From Rhizobiaceae bacterium (GTDB lineage Bacteria; Pseudomonadota; Alphaproteobacteria; Rhizobiales; Rhizobiaceae), in NCBI GenBank assembly GCA_029212415.1, contig JARGOF010000002.1:134877-198876 (forward strand): 64,000 bases of DNA, given 5' to 3'. Below the pieces are notes generated by a model. That model was not told the origin of the DNA and searched no databases. It saw only the letters and a program-made list of their open reading frames with translations. Each line of letters opens with the position of its first letter. The stretch's first letter is position 1. Positions 27,729 through 38,233 of the stretch are shown piece after piece. A program made the position numbers and the translations under genes.

Positions 27729-28268
27729 ATGAACCTGCGTGTTGCTCTCTATACATTTGGGCAGTTTTCAATGCCCGCCGATGATCCCGTCAATGACGGC
27801 TTCCACTGGCGCAACGATCCCATTTTGGAAAATATTGAAAATGCTCCAGGATTTCTGGCTCGCTCTGGCTATGCCAGTGACCCGGGGCCGGAACCATGGG
27901 GCGAGGAAATTTATCCCCGGTTCTACAAGGAGCGCGGTGACGGATGGTCACCGGCATCACTCTCACTGTGGAGCGATCTTGCGTCACCCATGGCCTTTTC
28001 CTATTTCGGGCTTCACGCCGAAGCCCTGTCACACGGGCGAGAATGGTTTCAAAAACCCCAATGGCCGCCCTATGTGCTTTGGTGGGTTGATGGCAGCCAT
28101 ATGCCGCAATGGCGCGACGCCGTCGTCAGACATGAACATCTTCACGACAAGGGGACGACGGCTTTTGCCTTTGATTTCAAACACCCTTTCGACGCCAGCG
28201 GCCAGCCGACGAAAATTGACAGGGAACGGCTCAAGGCGATTGTCGGATTGCAGGCAAGGCAGGGGTGA
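27729..28268 (+). CDS. DUF3291-like protein
   Basis: 179 residues, no signal peptide or membrane segment. The opening LRVALYTFGQFSMPADDP, the following FHWRNDPILENIENAPGF, and LSLWSDLASPMAFSYFGLHAEAL match the layout of DUF3291, a family with the dimeric alpha+beta barrel fold seen in antibiotic monooxygenases and haem-degrading proteins. The ATG at 27729 is preferred to an upstream GTG at 27705 because it begins at the conserved strand. It lies 131 bases after mtlK, in the same direction, and may be an appendage of the polyol operon or separate. Function unknown. Confidence 0.75.
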   Translation: MNLRVALYTFGQFSMPADDPVNDGFHWRNDPILENIENAPGFLARSGYASDPGPEPWGEEIYPRFYKERGDGWSPASLSLWSDLASPMAFSYFGLHAEALSHGREWFQKPQWPPYVLWWVDGSHMPQWRDAVVRHEHLHDKGTTAFAFDFKHPFDASGQPTKIDRERLKAIVGLQARQG

Positions 28269-28640
28269 AAATCACAGGTTGCAGGCAAGGTTTTGATCGA
28301 CTGGTCAAAAGAAGCCTTGACATTCTGCCGCCATTGGACCATTTACGGGTTGAACGTTGTCCGGCTGCCGCGTGAGCAGTCTGCTTTCAAGATATGACTG
28401 GTCTACAGTCTGACCGAATAGAGTACAGGACACGTCCTCTCCCCACACTGGTTTTGACCACGCGGGGGAATTCTCCAAAAGTTCCCATTTCGCGCGGGGT
28501 TCTGACGATCCGCACGTCCACAAGGCAATCCTGTCTGGGGCATAAGTGAGATCGCGACCGCACGGCTGTCATCCGCGCCCATTGAATGGGCCGCGGTCAA
28601 TGCTGCGCCTAACGTATTCACTTGCGTGAATGGACTTCCA
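28269..28640. other. Intergenic region upstream of the DEAD-box helicase
   Basis: No gene is supported. It holds several inverted repeats: TTTTGA..TCAAAA near 28291-28310, GGGAA..TTCCC near 28466-28486, and GCCCAT-TGA-ATGGGC at 28577-28591, about 50 bases before the helicase start. Long structured leaders are common on cold-induced RNA helicase mRNAs, so these may fold in the transcript. That is inference. Confidence 0.4.
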
Positions 28641-30131
28641 ATGGAGGCCTTTGCGCACATAAAAAGGCTTATTCATTTGACACAATTTGAAGCCCTCGGG
28701 CTTTCTGCAAACATTCTTGCTTCTGTAAAGTTGCTCGGATTTGACACCCCAACCCCAATCCAGGCCCAGGCTATTCCACTGGTACTGAAAGGCCATGACC
28801 TGATGGGTCTGGCCCAGACCGGCACTGGCAAGACGGCTGCTTTCGGCCTGCCATTGGTCCATCACCTGCTCGCCGAGAATATCAATCCGGCACCACGTTC
28901 AGCGCGCGCGCTCATTCTTGCGCCGACACGCGAACTGGTCAATCAGATCGCTGATCATCTGCGCACCTATGTCAAGCGTACACCGCTGCGCATCACCGTG
29001 GTCATTGGCGGTGCCTCGATCAACGTGCAGCGCAAGAACCTTGAGCGTGGCACGGATATTCTGGTGGCAACGCCGGGCCGATTGCTTGATCTCGTGGAGC
29101 GCAAGGCCGTCTATCTGGACAAGGCAAAGTATCTTGTTCTGGACGAAGCCGATCAGATGCTGGACCTGGGTTTCATTCATGCCCTGCGCCAGATAGCCAA
29201 ACTGCTGGGCACCCCCCGCCAGACATTGCTGTTTTCGGCAACCATGCCCAAACAGGTCGAAACCCTGTCGCGTGCCTATCTGAACGACCCGGTCCGTGTT
29301 GAAACGACACCGCCCGGAAAGGCTGCCGACAAGATCACCCAGTCTGTCCATTTCGTCAATCAGCGCGGCAAGGCCGATATGCTGAAGGATTGTCTGATTC
29401 AGCGCCGGGATGACCTCTCGCTGGTTTTTGCCCGTACAAAACATGGCTCAGAAAAACTGATGAAACATCTGGTCGCCTGTGGTTTCAAGGCCAGTTCGAT
29501 TCATGGCAACAAGAGCCAGGGTCAGCGCGAACGGGCCATCAAGGCTTTCAAGGCCGGTGAAATTCGCGTCCTTGTCGCCACCGATGTTGCGGCGCGCGGT
29601 ATTGATATTTCCGGCGTCTCCCATGTTTACAACTACGATCTGCCGGATGTTGCGGAAAGCTATGTTCACCGCATCGGTCGAACAGCGCGTGCTGGTGCAG
29701 CCGGTGAAGCGGTTGCTTTTTGCTCCCCGGACGAAATCCATCTCTTGCGCGCCATTGAAAAATTGATGGCTATCAAGATCACGGTCGCCAGTGGCGAGGT
29801 TCCTGAAGAGGGCCATGCTGTCAAAAGACCTGCACGCGGCGGCAATGGACAAAAGAGTGGGCGTAATGCCGGCTCCGGACGTCCCGCACGCTCCGGCAAG
29901 TCTGCCGGTCAGAAGAGTGGCGGCGGCAGAGGTGCTGACGACCGTATCGGTGACTTGCGTTCGGAAGGCCCCAAGAAGCACCGTGGAAAACGCGGCGTGC
30001 CTGCAGGGTTTGGTGACAAGAACCATGCCGTTTCCAGCACCCGTTCAGGTGAGGGCAATCGCTCAAGTGCCAATCCCAATGGCAATCCCGGCAAACGGAC
30101 CCGCTCAAGACGCAAGTCCATAGCGGCCTGA
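28641..30131 (+). CDS. DEAD-box ATP-dependent RNA helicase (RhlE-like)
   Basis: Unwinds structured RNA, typically in ribosome assembly, mRNA decay or cold adaptation. All core motifs are present: Q motif GFDTPTPIQAQ, motif I AQTGTGKT, Ia PTRELVNQ, II VLDEADQM (DEAD), III SAT, V ATDVAARGID and VI HRIGRTARAG. A basic, Gly/Ser/Arg-rich tail of about 110 residues (low complexity, ending in KRTRSRRKSIAA-like sequence) follows the core and should bind RNA without specificity. The start is uncertain: ATG at 28641 is reported, but a TTG at 28677 has AAAAGG about 10 bases upstream and begins exactly at the conserved TQFEALGLS. Confidence 0.92.
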   Translation: MEAFAHIKRLIHLTQFEALGLSANILASVKLLGFDTPTPIQAQAIPLVLKGHDLMGLAQTGTGKTAAFGLPLVHHLLAENINPAPRSARALILAPTRELVNQIADHLRTYVKRTPLRITVVIGGASINVQRKNLERGTDILVATPGRLLDLVERKAVYLDKAKYLVLDEADQMLDLGFIHALRQIAKLLGTPRQTLLFSATMPKQVETLSRAYLNDPVRVETTPPGKAADKITQSVHFVNQRGKADMLKDCLIQRRDDLSLVFARTKHGSEKLMKHLVACGFKASSIHGNKSQGQRERAIKAFKAGEIRVLVATDVAARGIDISGVSHVYNYDLPDVAESYVHRIGRTARAGAAGEAVAFCSPDEIHLLRAIEKLMAIKITVASGEVPEEGHAVKRPARGGNGQKSGRNAGSGRPARSGKSAGQKSGGGRGADDRIGDLRSEGPKKHRGKRGVPAGFGDKNHAVSSTRSGEGNRSSANPNGNPGKRTRSRRKSIAA

Positions 30132-30163
30132 AAATCCGGCTCATCGTTTTAGAGCAATCATTT

Positions 30164-30190
30164 GGGGGGAACCGTTTCACGGTTTCCCCC
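30164..30190. terminator. Terminator between the convergent helicase and mutS genes
   Basis: GGGGGGAACCGT-TTC-ACGGTTTCCCCC forms a 12-bp stem with one G-T wobble and a 3-base loop. The plus strand continues with a T-rich stretch (TATTTGTTTTTT). It sits midway between the two stop codons and probably serves both genes. Confidence 0.85.
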
Positions 30191-30215
30191 TATTTGTTTT
30201 TTGCCAGTCTCTTTA

Positions 30216-32930
30216 TCAGCCAGTCGTGCTGTCAGCGAGTTTGGCGCGCAGCGCATAAAGCGCTTCCAGCGCATCGCGCGGCGTCAATTCATCGGGATCA
30301 AGAGCCGCCAATGCGGCTTCGATCTCTGAAGGGCCATTTTTCTTCGTTGCCTGTTTCCTGATTTCGGCATTGAACAACGGCAGATCATCAACCAGTTGAT
30401 GGGCAGGGCTCTTGCGCTCGCCCTCTTCCAGCTGGGTCAGGACATTGCGGGCGCGTTTGACGACCGATTCCGGCAGGCCGGCAAGACGTGCGACCTGTAT
30501 CCCGTAGGATCTGTCGGCAGCGCCCGGTCCCACTTCATGCAGGAAGATGACCTCGTTTTCCCATTCCTTGACCCGCATGGTCGCATTGGCCAGCCGAGAG
30601 AGTTTCTCCGACAGGACGGTCAATTCATGGAAGTGGGTTGCAAACAGGCCGCGGCAGCGATTGACCTCATGCAGATGCTCAACCGCTGCCCAGGCAATAG
30701 ACAGGCCGTCAAAGGTTGCTGTGCCCCTTCCTATTTCATCCAGAATAACCAGCGAACGTTCACTGGCCTGATTGAGAATGGCCGCGGTTTCCACCATTTC
30801 AACCATGAAGGTGGAGCGGCCCCGAGCCAGATCATCGGAGGCGCCAACACGTGAAAACAGCCGGTCAACGATGCCGATATGGGCGCTGCCGGCGGGCACG
30901 AACGACCCCATTTGAGCCATGATGGCAATCAGTGCATTCTGTCGCAGAAAGGTCGATTTGCCGCCCATGTTCGGTCCGGTCAAAAGCCAGATGGCACCTT
31001 CCGCGCTTTCGCCCTTGGGTGACAGATCGCAATCATTGGCCACAAAGGGGTTTTCCGCCTGACGCCGCAATGCTTGCTCGACCACCGGATGGCGCCCCGC
31101 CACGATACGGAAGGCCGTCGACAGGTCGACGCTGGGTCGACAATAGCCCTGTTCCTCGGCAAGCTGTGCGAGAGAGGCCGATACATCAAGGGCAGCCAAT
31201 GCCCGCGCCGCCAATGTGATGGCGGTCGCCGCGCCAACGACGGCGGCCGTCATTTCATCAAAGATGCCGGATTCGATTGTCTGCGCCCGGTCGGCGGCAT
31301 TGGCGATGCGGCTTTCCAGATCAGCCAGTTCCGTCGTGGTAAAGCGCATGGCGCTGGCCATGGTCTGGCGATGGATGAACCGGGCCTTGGCTTCGTCGCC
31401 TTCGGTGAGCGTCGACGCATTGCCGGCGGTCACTTCGATAAAATATCCAAGCACGTTGTTGTGCTTTATTTTCAGCGATTTGACGCCCGTTTGCTCGGCA
31501 TATTGCAACTGCAGACCGGCAATGACCTTGCGCGACTGATCACGCAGTGCCCGCATTTCATCAAGCTCTTGATGGTATCCGTTGCGAATGAATCCGCCGT
31601 CCCGGCGCATAAGCGGCAATTCTTCGGCGAGGGCCGCATCAAGCTTTTCGGCCACATCGTTTGGCAATTCCTTCAGACAGGCGATGCATGCCGAAATTTC
31701 CTCCGGCAGTGCATCTGCCTGAATCAGGCCTGCCAGCTTGCCGGCTGTTTCCAGGCCTTGCCTGATGGCGCCAAGGTCGCGGGGGCCGCCTCGGTTGAGC
31801 GCCAGTCGTGACAGAGCCCGAGGCATGTCGGGGGCAGATTTCAGTGTTTCTCTGGTTTGGTCGCAAAGGCCCGGCTGGGCCAGGAACCAGGCAATGGCGT
31901 CAAGTCTTTGAGCGATGATGTGCGGATCGGTCAGGGGCGACATCAGTCTTTCGGCCAGCAGCCTGCCGCCGCCGCCCGTAACGGTGCGGTCAATGGCCGC
32001 AAGCAATCCGCCTTTGCGGTCACCCGACAGGGTGCGCAGCAGTTCCAGATTGGTGCGGGTTGCCGGATCAATGAAGAGAGATGCATTTGCCGTTTCCCGT
32101 TCGGGACGCGCCAGAGGCGGGCGTTCGGACAGCTGCGTTTTTTCGATATAGGCAACGGCGGCAGAGGCGGCCGCCAGTTCAGGCCGGGAGAAATTGCCGA
32201 AACCGTCGAGTGTCGAGACTGCGAAAAATCTGGAAATGCGCCCCTCGGCACTGCTGCTGTCAAACAGCACTGAAGGTTGCGGTGAGACAATGGCTCCGAG
32301 CACATCGAAGACAGGCCGCAAGGTCTCATCGTGAAACACCCGGTCGGCGACAATCAGTTCCTTTGGATCAATGCGCATGACGTCGGCAACGATTCTGTCG
32401 GCCGTTGTTTCCGCCACCCGGAATGTTCCGGTGGAAATATCGACCCAGGCCAGTGCAAAGCCGCCCTGGCCGAGGCCCTTGACCCGGGCAAGCGCCATCA
32501 GATAGTTCGATTCCGAGGGCGAGAGCAGCCGCTCTTCCGTCAGGGTACCTGGCGTGACCAGACGCACCACATCGCGTTTGACGACGGATTTCGAGCCGCG
32601 TTTTTTTGCCTCTGCGGGATCTTCCGTCTGTTCGCATACGGCGACGCGAAATCCCTTTTCGATCAGTTTCAGCAGGTAGTCATCGGCTGCGTGGACGGGA
32701 ACGCCGCACATCGGGATGTCCTGGCCCAGGTGCTGGCCGCGCTTTGTCAGGGTAATGCCAAGCGCCTTTGACGCCTCGACGGCATCGCCGAAAAAAAGTT
32801 CGTAAAAATCACCCATCCGGTAAAACAGCAAAGATTCAGGGTTTGCCGCCTTGATCGCGATGAACTGTTCCATCATGGGTGTTGCTGCTGCGCGGCTTTC
32901 AGCCGTGTCGAGCTCTGCTGTGCTGAGCAT
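30216..32930 (-). CDS. mutS: DNA mismatch repair protein MutS
   Basis: Recognises mismatches and small loops and starts methyl-independent or MutL-dependent repair. The N-terminal mismatch-binding domain has the Phe-x-Glu motif in [12 protein letters not shown]. The C-terminal ABC ATPase has Walker [14 protein letters not shown], and Walker [19 protein letters not shown]. The start at 32930 gives 904 residues and puts [13 protein letters not shown] at residue 18, close to Brucella MutS; the longer frame to 33047 adds 39 unrelated residues. It is divergent from the malic enzyme gene, and olsB follows that gene, an order also found in Sinorhizobium meliloti from memory. Confidence 0.96.
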   Translation of the reverse strand: MLSTAELDTAESRAAATPMMEQFIAIKAANPESLLFYRMGDFYELFFGDAVEASKALGITLTKRGQHLGQDIPMCGVPVHAADDYLLKLIEKGFRVAVCEQTEDPAEAKKRGSKSVVKRDVVRLVTPGTLTEERLLSPSESNYLMALARVKGLGQGGFALAWVDISTGTFRVAETTADRIVADVMRIDPKELIVADRVFHDETLRPVFDVLGAIVSPQPSVLFDSSSAEGRISRFFAVSTLDGFGNFSRPELAAASAAVAYIEKTQLSERPPLARPERETANASLFIDPATRTNLELLRTLSGDRKGGLLAAIDRTVTGGGGRLLAERLMSPLTDPHIIAQRLDAIAWFLAQPGLCDQTRETLKSAPDMPRALSRLALNRGGPRDLGAIRQGLETAGKLAGLIQADALPEEISACIACLKELPNDVAEKLDAALAEELPLMRRDGGFIRNGYHQELDEMRALRDQSRKVIAGLQLQYAEQTGVKSLKIKHNNVLGYFIEVTAGNASTLTEGDEAKARFIHRQTMASAMRFTTTELADLESRIANAADRAQTIESGIFDEMTAAVVGAATAITLAARALAALDVSASLAQLAEEQGYCRPSVDLSTAFRIVAGRHPVVEQALRRQAENPFVANDCDLSPKGESAEGAIWLLTGPNMGGKSTFLRQNALIAIMAQMGSFVPAGSAHIGIVDRLFSRVGASDDLARGRSTFMVEMVETAAILNQASERSLVILDEIGRGTATFDGLSIAWAAVEHLHEVNRCRGLFATHFHELTVLSEKLSRLANATMRVKEWENEVIFLHEVGPGAADRSYGIQVARLAGLPESVVKRARNVLTQLEEGERKSPAHQLVDDLPLFNAEIRKQATKKNGPSEIEAALAALDPDELTPRDALEALYALRAKLADSTTG

Positions 32931-33122
32931 GCTTATTGTTCCCGGTGATTCGCAAATCACACATTTATGGATTCTGCCGGTTGGCAGTTTCAATGGTTTG
33001 AGTAAAGTGCATCTCCTCGGATGAACTTTACACAAGGCCGCTCGCACCCTAACGGTGTACGGGCAAGAAAAACAACAGGGCAGTTGCCGTCAATGCGCTT
33101 CGCCCACAACAGGTTGGAAAAC

Positions 33123-35408
33123 ATGCCCGATATGGACAAAGCATCACTGTCAATGTCAACAATAACCGAACAGGAAGCTCTGGATTTTCATTCGCGCGGC
33201 CGACCGGGAAAACTGGAAATCAACGCCACCAAGCCGATGGCCACACAACGCGATTTGTCGCTGGCCTACTCACCGGGTGTCGCGGTCCCCGTCAAGGCGA
33301 TCGCCGAAGATCCCTCGCGTGCCTATGATTATACCGCACGCGGCAACCTTGTCGGTGTGATTTCCAATGGAACGGCGATTCTTGGTCTGGGCAATTTGGG
33401 GGCTTTGGCCTCCAAGCCGGTCATGGAAGGCAAGGCCGTTCTGTTCAAGCGTTTTGCCGATGTGGATGCCATCGATCTGGAAGTCGGAACGGAGGACATT
33501 GACGAATTTGTCAATAGTGTGCGCTATCTGGGCCCCACTTTCGGCGGCATCAATCTGGAAGACATCAAGGCCCCCGATTGTTTCATCATCGAGCAGCGCC
33601 TGCGCGAAGTGATGGACATACCGGTTTTTCATGACGACCAGCATGGCACCGCCATCATTGCTGTTGCCGGCCTGATCAATGCGCTGCATCTGACCGGCCG
33701 GGATCTGAAAAACACCAAGCTGGTGTGCAACGGTGCGGGCGCTGCGGCAATTGCCTGTATGGAACTGATCAAATCAATGGGATTTGAGTCAGACAACATC
33801 ACGCTTTGTGACACCAAGGGCGTTATCTACCAGGGTCGTGAAGACGGCATGAATCAGTGGAAATCGGCGCATGCGGTCAAAACCGATGCGCGCACATTGG
33901 TGGATGCGGTTGAGGGAGCAGACGTGTTTTTTGGCCTGTCCGTCAAAGGTGCACTGACAAAAGAGATGGTGCGCTCCATGGCGGCCAACCCGATCATCTT
34001 TGCGATGGCCAATCCCGACCCGGAAATCACACCGGAAGAGGTGGCCACCGTGCGCGATGATGCCATCATTGCAACCGGCCGGTCGGACTATCCCAACCAG
34101 GTCAACAATGTACTGGGATTCCCCTATATCTTCCGCGGTGCGCTTGATGTGCGGGCCTCCACGATCAATGACGCCATGAAGATTGCTGCCGCCGAAGCGC
34201 TGGCCAGTCTGGCGCGTGAGGATGTTCCCGACGAAGTGGCGGCGGCCTATCAGGGAAACCGACCGCGTTTTGGTCCCAACTACATCATACCGGTGCCCTT
34301 TGATCCGCGTTTGTTATGCGATGTGCCGGTGGCCGTTGCGCGCGCGGCCATGGAATCCGGCGTGGCCCGCAGGCCGATCATCGACCTCGAGGGCTATGGC
34401 CGCGAATTGTCGGCCCGCCGCGACCCGATTGCATCGACGCTGCAGCGAATCTATCAGGCGGTTCGCCGTCAGCCGCGCCGGGTGGTCTTTGCCGAGGGCG
34501 AAGAGGAACACGTCATGCGCGCTGCTGTTTCCTATGTGAACCAGCGGCTGGGCACGGCCATTCTGCTGGGGCGCACCGAGCAGGTGGAAGAAATGGCAAA
34601 ACAGGCCGGTATTGATCTGAACCGGCCCGGCCTCCAGTTGATCAATGCCCGTGTTTCCAAGCGTTGCGACGCCTATACGGAATATCTCTATGCGCGTCTC
34701 CAGCGCCATGGATATCTGTATCGAGACTGCCAGCGCCTGATCAATACGGACCGCAATCATTTTGCCGCCTGCATGGTGGCTCTGGGGGATGCGGATGCCG
34801 TGGTGACCGGAACAACCCGCAACTATTCGACGGCACTTGAAGACGTTTGTCGGTGCATTGATGTCAAACCCGGACACCGGGTTATCGGCGTATCCCTGGC
34901 CCTGTGTCGTGGTCGCACCGTTCTGGTGGCCGATACTGCGGTGATCGATATGCCAAATTCCGAAGAACTGGCTGACATCGCCGAAGAGGCGGCAGGCATG
35001 GCGCGGCGCATGGGTTATGAACCCCGCGTCGCCATGCTGGCCTATTCAACCTTTGGTCATCCTGAGGGTGAGCGGGCCGAGCGGGTCCGTGAGGCCGTCA
35101 ATATTCTTGACCGGCGCCGGGTCGATTTCGAGTATGATGGAGAGATGGCAGCCGACGTGGCGCTCAATGCCGACAGAATGGCGCAATATCCGTTTTGCCG
35201 GCTGTCGGGAACGGCCAATGTTCTGGTCATGCCGGCTTTCCACTCCGCCTCGATCGCCACAAAGATGCTGCAGGAACTGGGCGGCTCGACAGTCATCGGA
35301 CCCTTGCTTGTCGGCCTCGACAAATCCGTCCAGATCGTCTCCATGGGCGCCCGCGATTCCGATATCGTCAACATGGCCGCCATCGCCGCTTACAATGCGG
35401 GGAGTTAA
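33123..35408 (+). CDS. NADP-dependent malic enzyme with phosphotransacetylase-like domain
   Basis: Decarboxylates malate to pyruvate, making NADPH (Tme/MaeB type). The malic domain (about 1-430) has the substrate loop [14 protein letters not shown], the catalytic and metal sites in FHDDQHGTA, and the NAD(P)-binding [13 protein letters not shown]. The C-terminal phosphate acetyltransferase-like domain (about 440-760) carries [15 protein letters not shown] and TNVLVMPAF-like sequence; in rhizobial homologues this domain is regulatory rather than catalytic. Length is 761 residues from the ATG at 33123, with GGTTGGAAAAC upstream. The stop is followed by a tandem repeat array. Confidence 0.94.
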   Translation: MPDMDKASLSMSTITEQEALDFHSRGRPGKLEINATKPMATQRDLSLAYSPGVAVPVKAIAEDPSRAYDYTARGNLVGVISNGTAILGLGNLGALASKPVMEGKAVLFKRFADVDAIDLEVGTEDIDEFVNSVRYLGPTFGGINLEDIKAPDCFIIEQRLREVMDIPVFHDDQHGTAIIAVAGLINALHLTGRDLKNTKLVCNGAGAAAIACMELIKSMGFESDNITLCDTKGVIYQGREDGMNQWKSAHAVKTDARTLVDAVEGADVFFGLSVKGALTKEMVRSMAANPIIFAMANPDPEITPEEVATVRDDAIIATGRSDYPNQVNNVLGFPYIFRGALDVRASTINDAMKIAAAEALASLAREDVPDEVAAAYQGNRPRFGPNYIIPVPFDPRLLCDVPVAVARAAMESGVARRPIIDLEGYGRELSARRDPIASTLQRIYQAVRRQPRRVVFAEGEEEHVMRAAVSYVNQRLGTAILLGRTEQVEEMAKQAGIDLNRPGLQLINARVSKRCDAYTEYLYARLQRHGYLYRDCQRLINTDRNHFAACMVALGDADAVVTGTTRNYSTALEDVCRCIDVKPGHRVIGVSLALCRGRTVLVADTAVIDMPNSEELADIAEEAAGMARRMGYEPRVAMLAYSTFGHPEGERAERVREAVNILDRRRVDFEYDGEMAADVALNADRMAQYPFCRLSGTANVLVMPAFHSASIATKMLQELGGSTVIGPLLVGLDKSVQIVSMGARDSDIVNMAAIAAYNAGS

Positions 35409-35411
35409 AGC

Positions 35412-35611
35412 GAGATCCGAAAAGTGCGCAGCGGTTTTCGGATAAATCGAGCGACAGGAGAAATGCGGAGATCCGAAAAGTGCGCAGCGGTTTTCGGATA
35501 AATCGAGCGATAGGAGAAATGCCGAGATCCGAAAAGTGCGTAGCGGTTTTCGGATAAATCGAGCGACAGGGAAAATGCGGAGATCCGAAAAGTGCGGTGC
35601 GGTTTTCGGAT
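35412..35611. repeat. Array A: tandem 56-bp palindromic repeat, four units
   Basis: Units begin at 35412, 35468, 35524 and 35580, exactly 56 bases apart; the fourth is cut after the palindrome. Each unit contains ATCCGAAAA and TTTTCGGAT arms (9 bp) around an 11-base centre, followed by a spacer with AAATCGAGCGA. The units differ at only a few positions, mostly in the hairpin centre and the spacer end. The array starts 3 bases after the malic enzyme stop. The same unit forms a second array at 40882-41097. The CCGAAAA..TTTTCGG core resembles short palindromic elements common in rhizobial genomes. Confidence 0.95.
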
Positions 35612-35625
35612 GAAATGGTATCAAT

Positions 35626-35656
35626 AAAAGGCAGCGCTGGTTCAGCGCTGCCTTTT
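35626..35656. terminator. Bidirectional terminator between malic enzyme gene and olsB
   Basis: AAAAGGCAGCGCTG-GTT-CAGCGCTGCCTTTT is a perfect 14-bp stem with a 3-base loop. It has A and T runs at the two ends, so it can end transcription from both sides. It lies between repeat array A and the olsB stop. Confidence 0.95.
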
Positions 35657-35672
35657 GCAATTGATGGTCTCT

Positions 35673-36551
35673 CTACGATGCAAAGCGACTGGCATCGGCC
35701 CCATAATGGTTGATGTAGCGATGGTTGATTTTTGCAATGGGCAGGATCACCATGACATCCGTTGTGCCGAATGGCCGATCGACAACGGCGCCGTCACCGA
35801 TCATTGCACCGACACGCAGATAGCCCTTGATCAGCGGCGGAAGCAGGTTGAATGCGCTGCGCATGTCAGTTGCTTCCTTGGGCATCAGATCCATGTTGCT
35901 ATAGAGTTCCGGCCTGGCGCTGACCGCCCAGGGGCCCTTGGCCAGGTGATTGTGGTGCATATAGGACAAGGGCACGGCAAGGGCTTCCGGTCTTGTTCCA
36001 TGAAGCGAAGCGCAACCGAACATTGCATCAATTCCATGCTCCAGAGCATAGGCCCAATTGCCCTGCCACAGGAGTTCGACCGTGCGCCGGTTGCGGTATT
36101 GCGGAAGGACGCAGGAGCGGCCAAGTTCGACGAAGCGTTTTTCCGGATGCCGGGCCAGCATGTCATTAACGGCGAATTCCGATGTTGAATAGAATCCGGT
36201 ATTCGCACGTGCCACGTCCTGCCGCAGCAAACGGTATGTGCCGACGATCTGCTCTTCGGATCCGCCAACGATTGACCGATCCAGTACCAGAAGGTGATCA
36301 CACACGGCATCATAGGCATCGATATCACGTCTCAGACGCATGCATTCCGGCGGCAGCACAGCACCCATTTCATTGGCAAAAACCTTGAAACGCAATGCCT
36401 GAGCGGCTTCCACCTCCGTGGATGTGGAGGCCAGTCTGGTTTCCAGACTGCCAATGCGGCCCAATATCGTGCTGTCGCTGCGCACGATGTCAAGCACCGA
36501 TCGAGGAGCAGCGCTGCTGCCGGTCTGTATTTCCCTCATGTTCATTGCCAT
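35673..36551 (-). CDS. olsB: L-ornithine N(alpha)-acyltransferase (OlsB type)
   Basis: GNAT-like acyltransferase that transfers a 3-hydroxyacyl chain from acyl carrier protein to ornithine, the first step of ornithine-lipid synthesis. The family pattern is clear: EAAQALRFKVFANEMGA, then DHLLVLD, VGTYRLLRQ, FVELGRSCVLPQYRNRR and the later CASLHGT. Length is 292 residues, close to Sinorhizobium OlsB. The position beside the mutS/malic enzyme pair agrees with S. meliloti from memory. It may be annotated elsewhere as a hemolysin-like GNAT protein. A PlsC-family gene at 61650 is the probable second enzyme, OlsA. Confidence 0.88.
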   Translation of the reverse strand: MAMNMREIQTGSSAAPRSVLDIVRSDSTILGRIGSLETRLASTSTEVEAAQALRFKVFANEMGAVLPPECMRLRRDIDAYDAVCDHLLVLDRSIVGGSEEQIVGTYRLLRQDVARANTGFYSTSEFAVNDMLARHPEKRFVELGRSCVLPQYRNRRTVELLWQGNWAYALEHGIDAMFGCASLHGTRPEALAVPLSYMHHNHLAKGPWAVSARPELYSNMDLMPKEATDMRSAFNLLPPLIKGYLRVGAMIGDGAVVDRPFGTTDVMVILPIAKINHRYINHYGADASRFAS

Positions 36552-36679
36552 GGCAAATCAATCCTGTGAAGCTGTCATGATGCCCTTTAAGCAGAACAAT
36601 ACGACAAAGCGGTGACGTTCCGGCACCGACATTTTCACACGGGGAAGGGGGATCCGAAAAGAACATCGTCATGACACGG

Positions 36680-37675
36680 TCATTTCTTCATGTCGACGAC
36701 GACGCGCCCGCGGATGTTCCCGTCGATAAGAGCATGCGCTGTCTCGACGATGTCATCAAAGCCGATTGTCTTTGACAGGCTGTGTAATTTTCCGAGATCG
36801 AGATCACGTCCCAAGCGCTTCCAGGCTTCTTCCCGCAAGGGTTTTGGCGCCATCACAGAATCGACACCAAGCAGCGCGATACCGCGCAGAATGAAAGGCA
36901 TCACGGTGGCCGGAAGATCCATGCCCTGTGCCAGACCGCAGGCCGCGACCGCACCGCCATACTGGGTCATGGCCAACATATTGGCCAGTGTATGACTGCC
37001 AACGGCATCGATGCCACCGGCCCAGCGTTCCTTGCCCAATGGCCTTCCAGGCTCTGAAAGCTCTTTGCGGTCAATGATTTCATTGGCGCCGAGTGATTTC
37101 AGAAAATCTTCTTCCTCAGGCCTGCCTGTTGATGCAATCACGGTGTAACCGAGCTTCGAAAGAATGGAGACTGCAACAGATCCGACGCCGCCATTCGCAC
37201 CGGACACAACTATAGGTCCGCTTGCGGGAGTCAGGCCATAGCGCTGCAGGGCCATGACGCACAGCATCGATGTGTAACCAGCCGTGCCGATGGCCATGGC
37301 GTCCATTGCGCTGATATTGGCTGGCCTCTTGATCAGCCAGTCACCGCTGACCCGGGCGTATTTGGCAAAAGCGCCCATATGGGTTTCCCCGACGCCCCAG
37401 CCATTCAAGATAACGCTATCGCCGGCAGCAAAACCGGCATGGCTGGACTGCACGATGGTGCCGGCGCAATCAATGCCCGGAATCATCGGCCAGCGTCGGA
37501 TCACCGGCGCTTTGCCGGTAATGGCCAGACCATCCTTGTAATTGATGGTGGTCGCCTCCACCTCAAGCAGCACATCGCCGTCCATCAGATCACCGAGATT
37601 GAGCTGGCGCGTTTCTACCTTTTGCACTTTGTCATCACCGCGTGAAATGACAATGGCCTTGAATGGTTCTTGCAT
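36680..37675 (-). CDS. acuI: Zinc-free MDR oxidoreductase, acrylyl-CoA reductase type (AcuI/YhdH)
   Basis: NADPH-dependent enoyl reductase of the medium-chain dehydrogenase superfamily, 331 residues. AcuI reduces acryloyl-CoA to propionyl-CoA and detoxifies acrylate. The N-terminal catalytic domain has TTINYKDGLAITGK and PMIPGIDCAGTI. The cofactor motif is VSGANGGVGSVAVSIL, with the ribose-phosphate side in ASTGRPEEEDFLKSLGA. The start is the ATG at 37675 with GAGGAG 7 bases upstream, rather than 15 bases further up. No DMSP lyase gene is visible, so general acrylate or quinone-like substrates are equally possible. Confidence 0.87.
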   Translation of the reverse strand: MQEPFKAIVISRGDDKVQKVETRQLNLGDLMDGDVLLEVEATTINYKDGLAITGKAPVIRRWPMIPGIDCAGTIVQSSHAGFAAGDSVILNGWGVGETHMGAFAKYARVSGDWLIKRPANISAMDAMAIGTAGYTSMLCVMALQRYGLTPASGPIVVSGANGGVGSVAVSILSKLGYTVIASTGRPEEEDFLKSLGANEIIDRKELSEPGRPLGKERWAGGIDAVGSHTLANMLAMTQYGGAVAACGLAQGMDLPATVMPFILRGIALLGVDSVMAPKPLREEAWKRLGRDLDLGKLHSLSKTIGFDDIVETAHALIDGNIRGRVVVDMKK

Positions 37676-37711
37676 TTTGTCGCTCCTCAAGCATTTTGGC
37701 AGGCAGTTTGC

Positions 37712-38233
37712 TCAGCCTGCTTCTTCTGTTTCTTCGATATTTTCAGAATAGAGCCATTTGCCGAAAAGTTCGTCAATGATGATGGCTGCGGCGCCAACGC
37801 TGATATAGGCATCGGCAAGATTGAAGACGGCAAAATACCAGCCGTTTACATGAAATGAAATATAATCGATGACATAGCCATGGCTTGCCCGGTCGATGAG
37901 GTTGCCGATCGCGCCGGCCACAATCAGAGCAAAGCCGATCTGGCTGATCCATCGCCCCGGTGTGCTGCGTGCCCACAAGGTGGCAACAAAAGCGACAACC
38001 ACCAGCGTCAGTGCGATCAGCCATTTGTCATCCAGCCAGGCCAGCATGGAGAAAGCGATACCTTCATTGTGGGTGCGAAACAGCCCCAGCACCGGAAGAA
38101 TATCAACCATCTGGTGATATTCCAGCATTTCTTCGACCAGCCATTTCACCATCTGATCCATTGCAACAAGCAGGGCCACCAGGGCCATGGCATAGCGGGG
38201 GCGCGAAAACAGCGATCGGACGATTCTTTTCAT
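37712..38233 (-). CDS. lspA: Prolipoprotein signal peptidase II
   Basis: Inner-membrane aspartic protease that cleaves the signal peptide of lipid-modified prolipoproteins. Four hydrophobic segments are visible in 173 residues. The catalytic Asp pair lies in [15 protein letters not shown] (about residue 123) and [14 protein letters not shown] (about 141), and the upstream [10 protein letters not shown] matches the conserved N-x-G-x-A-F motif. The start codon overlaps the stop of the upstream RNA methyltransferase gene by 4 bases, so the two are coupled. Confidence 0.95.
   Translation of the reverse strand: MKRIVRSLFSRPRYAMALVALLVAMDQMVKWLVEEMLEYHQMVDILPVLGLFRTHNEGIAFSMLAWLDDKWLIALTLVVVAFVATLWARSTPGRWISQIGFALIVAGAIGNLIDRASHGYVIDYISFHVNGWYFAVFNLADAYISVGAAAIIIDELFGKWLYSENIEETEEAG

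Noticed and set aside
28269-28640. Possible small gene upstream of the helicase (72 aa on the minus strand at 28305-28523)
   Set aside because: Composition is not protein-like, no ribosome binding site, and it would lie in the helicase leader.
35046-35660. A 204-residue minus-strand ORF through array A, and similar ones through array B (40749-41240)
   Set aside because: The 56-bp unit lacks stops in several frames, so long ORFs arise by repetition. They also run antisense into real genes.
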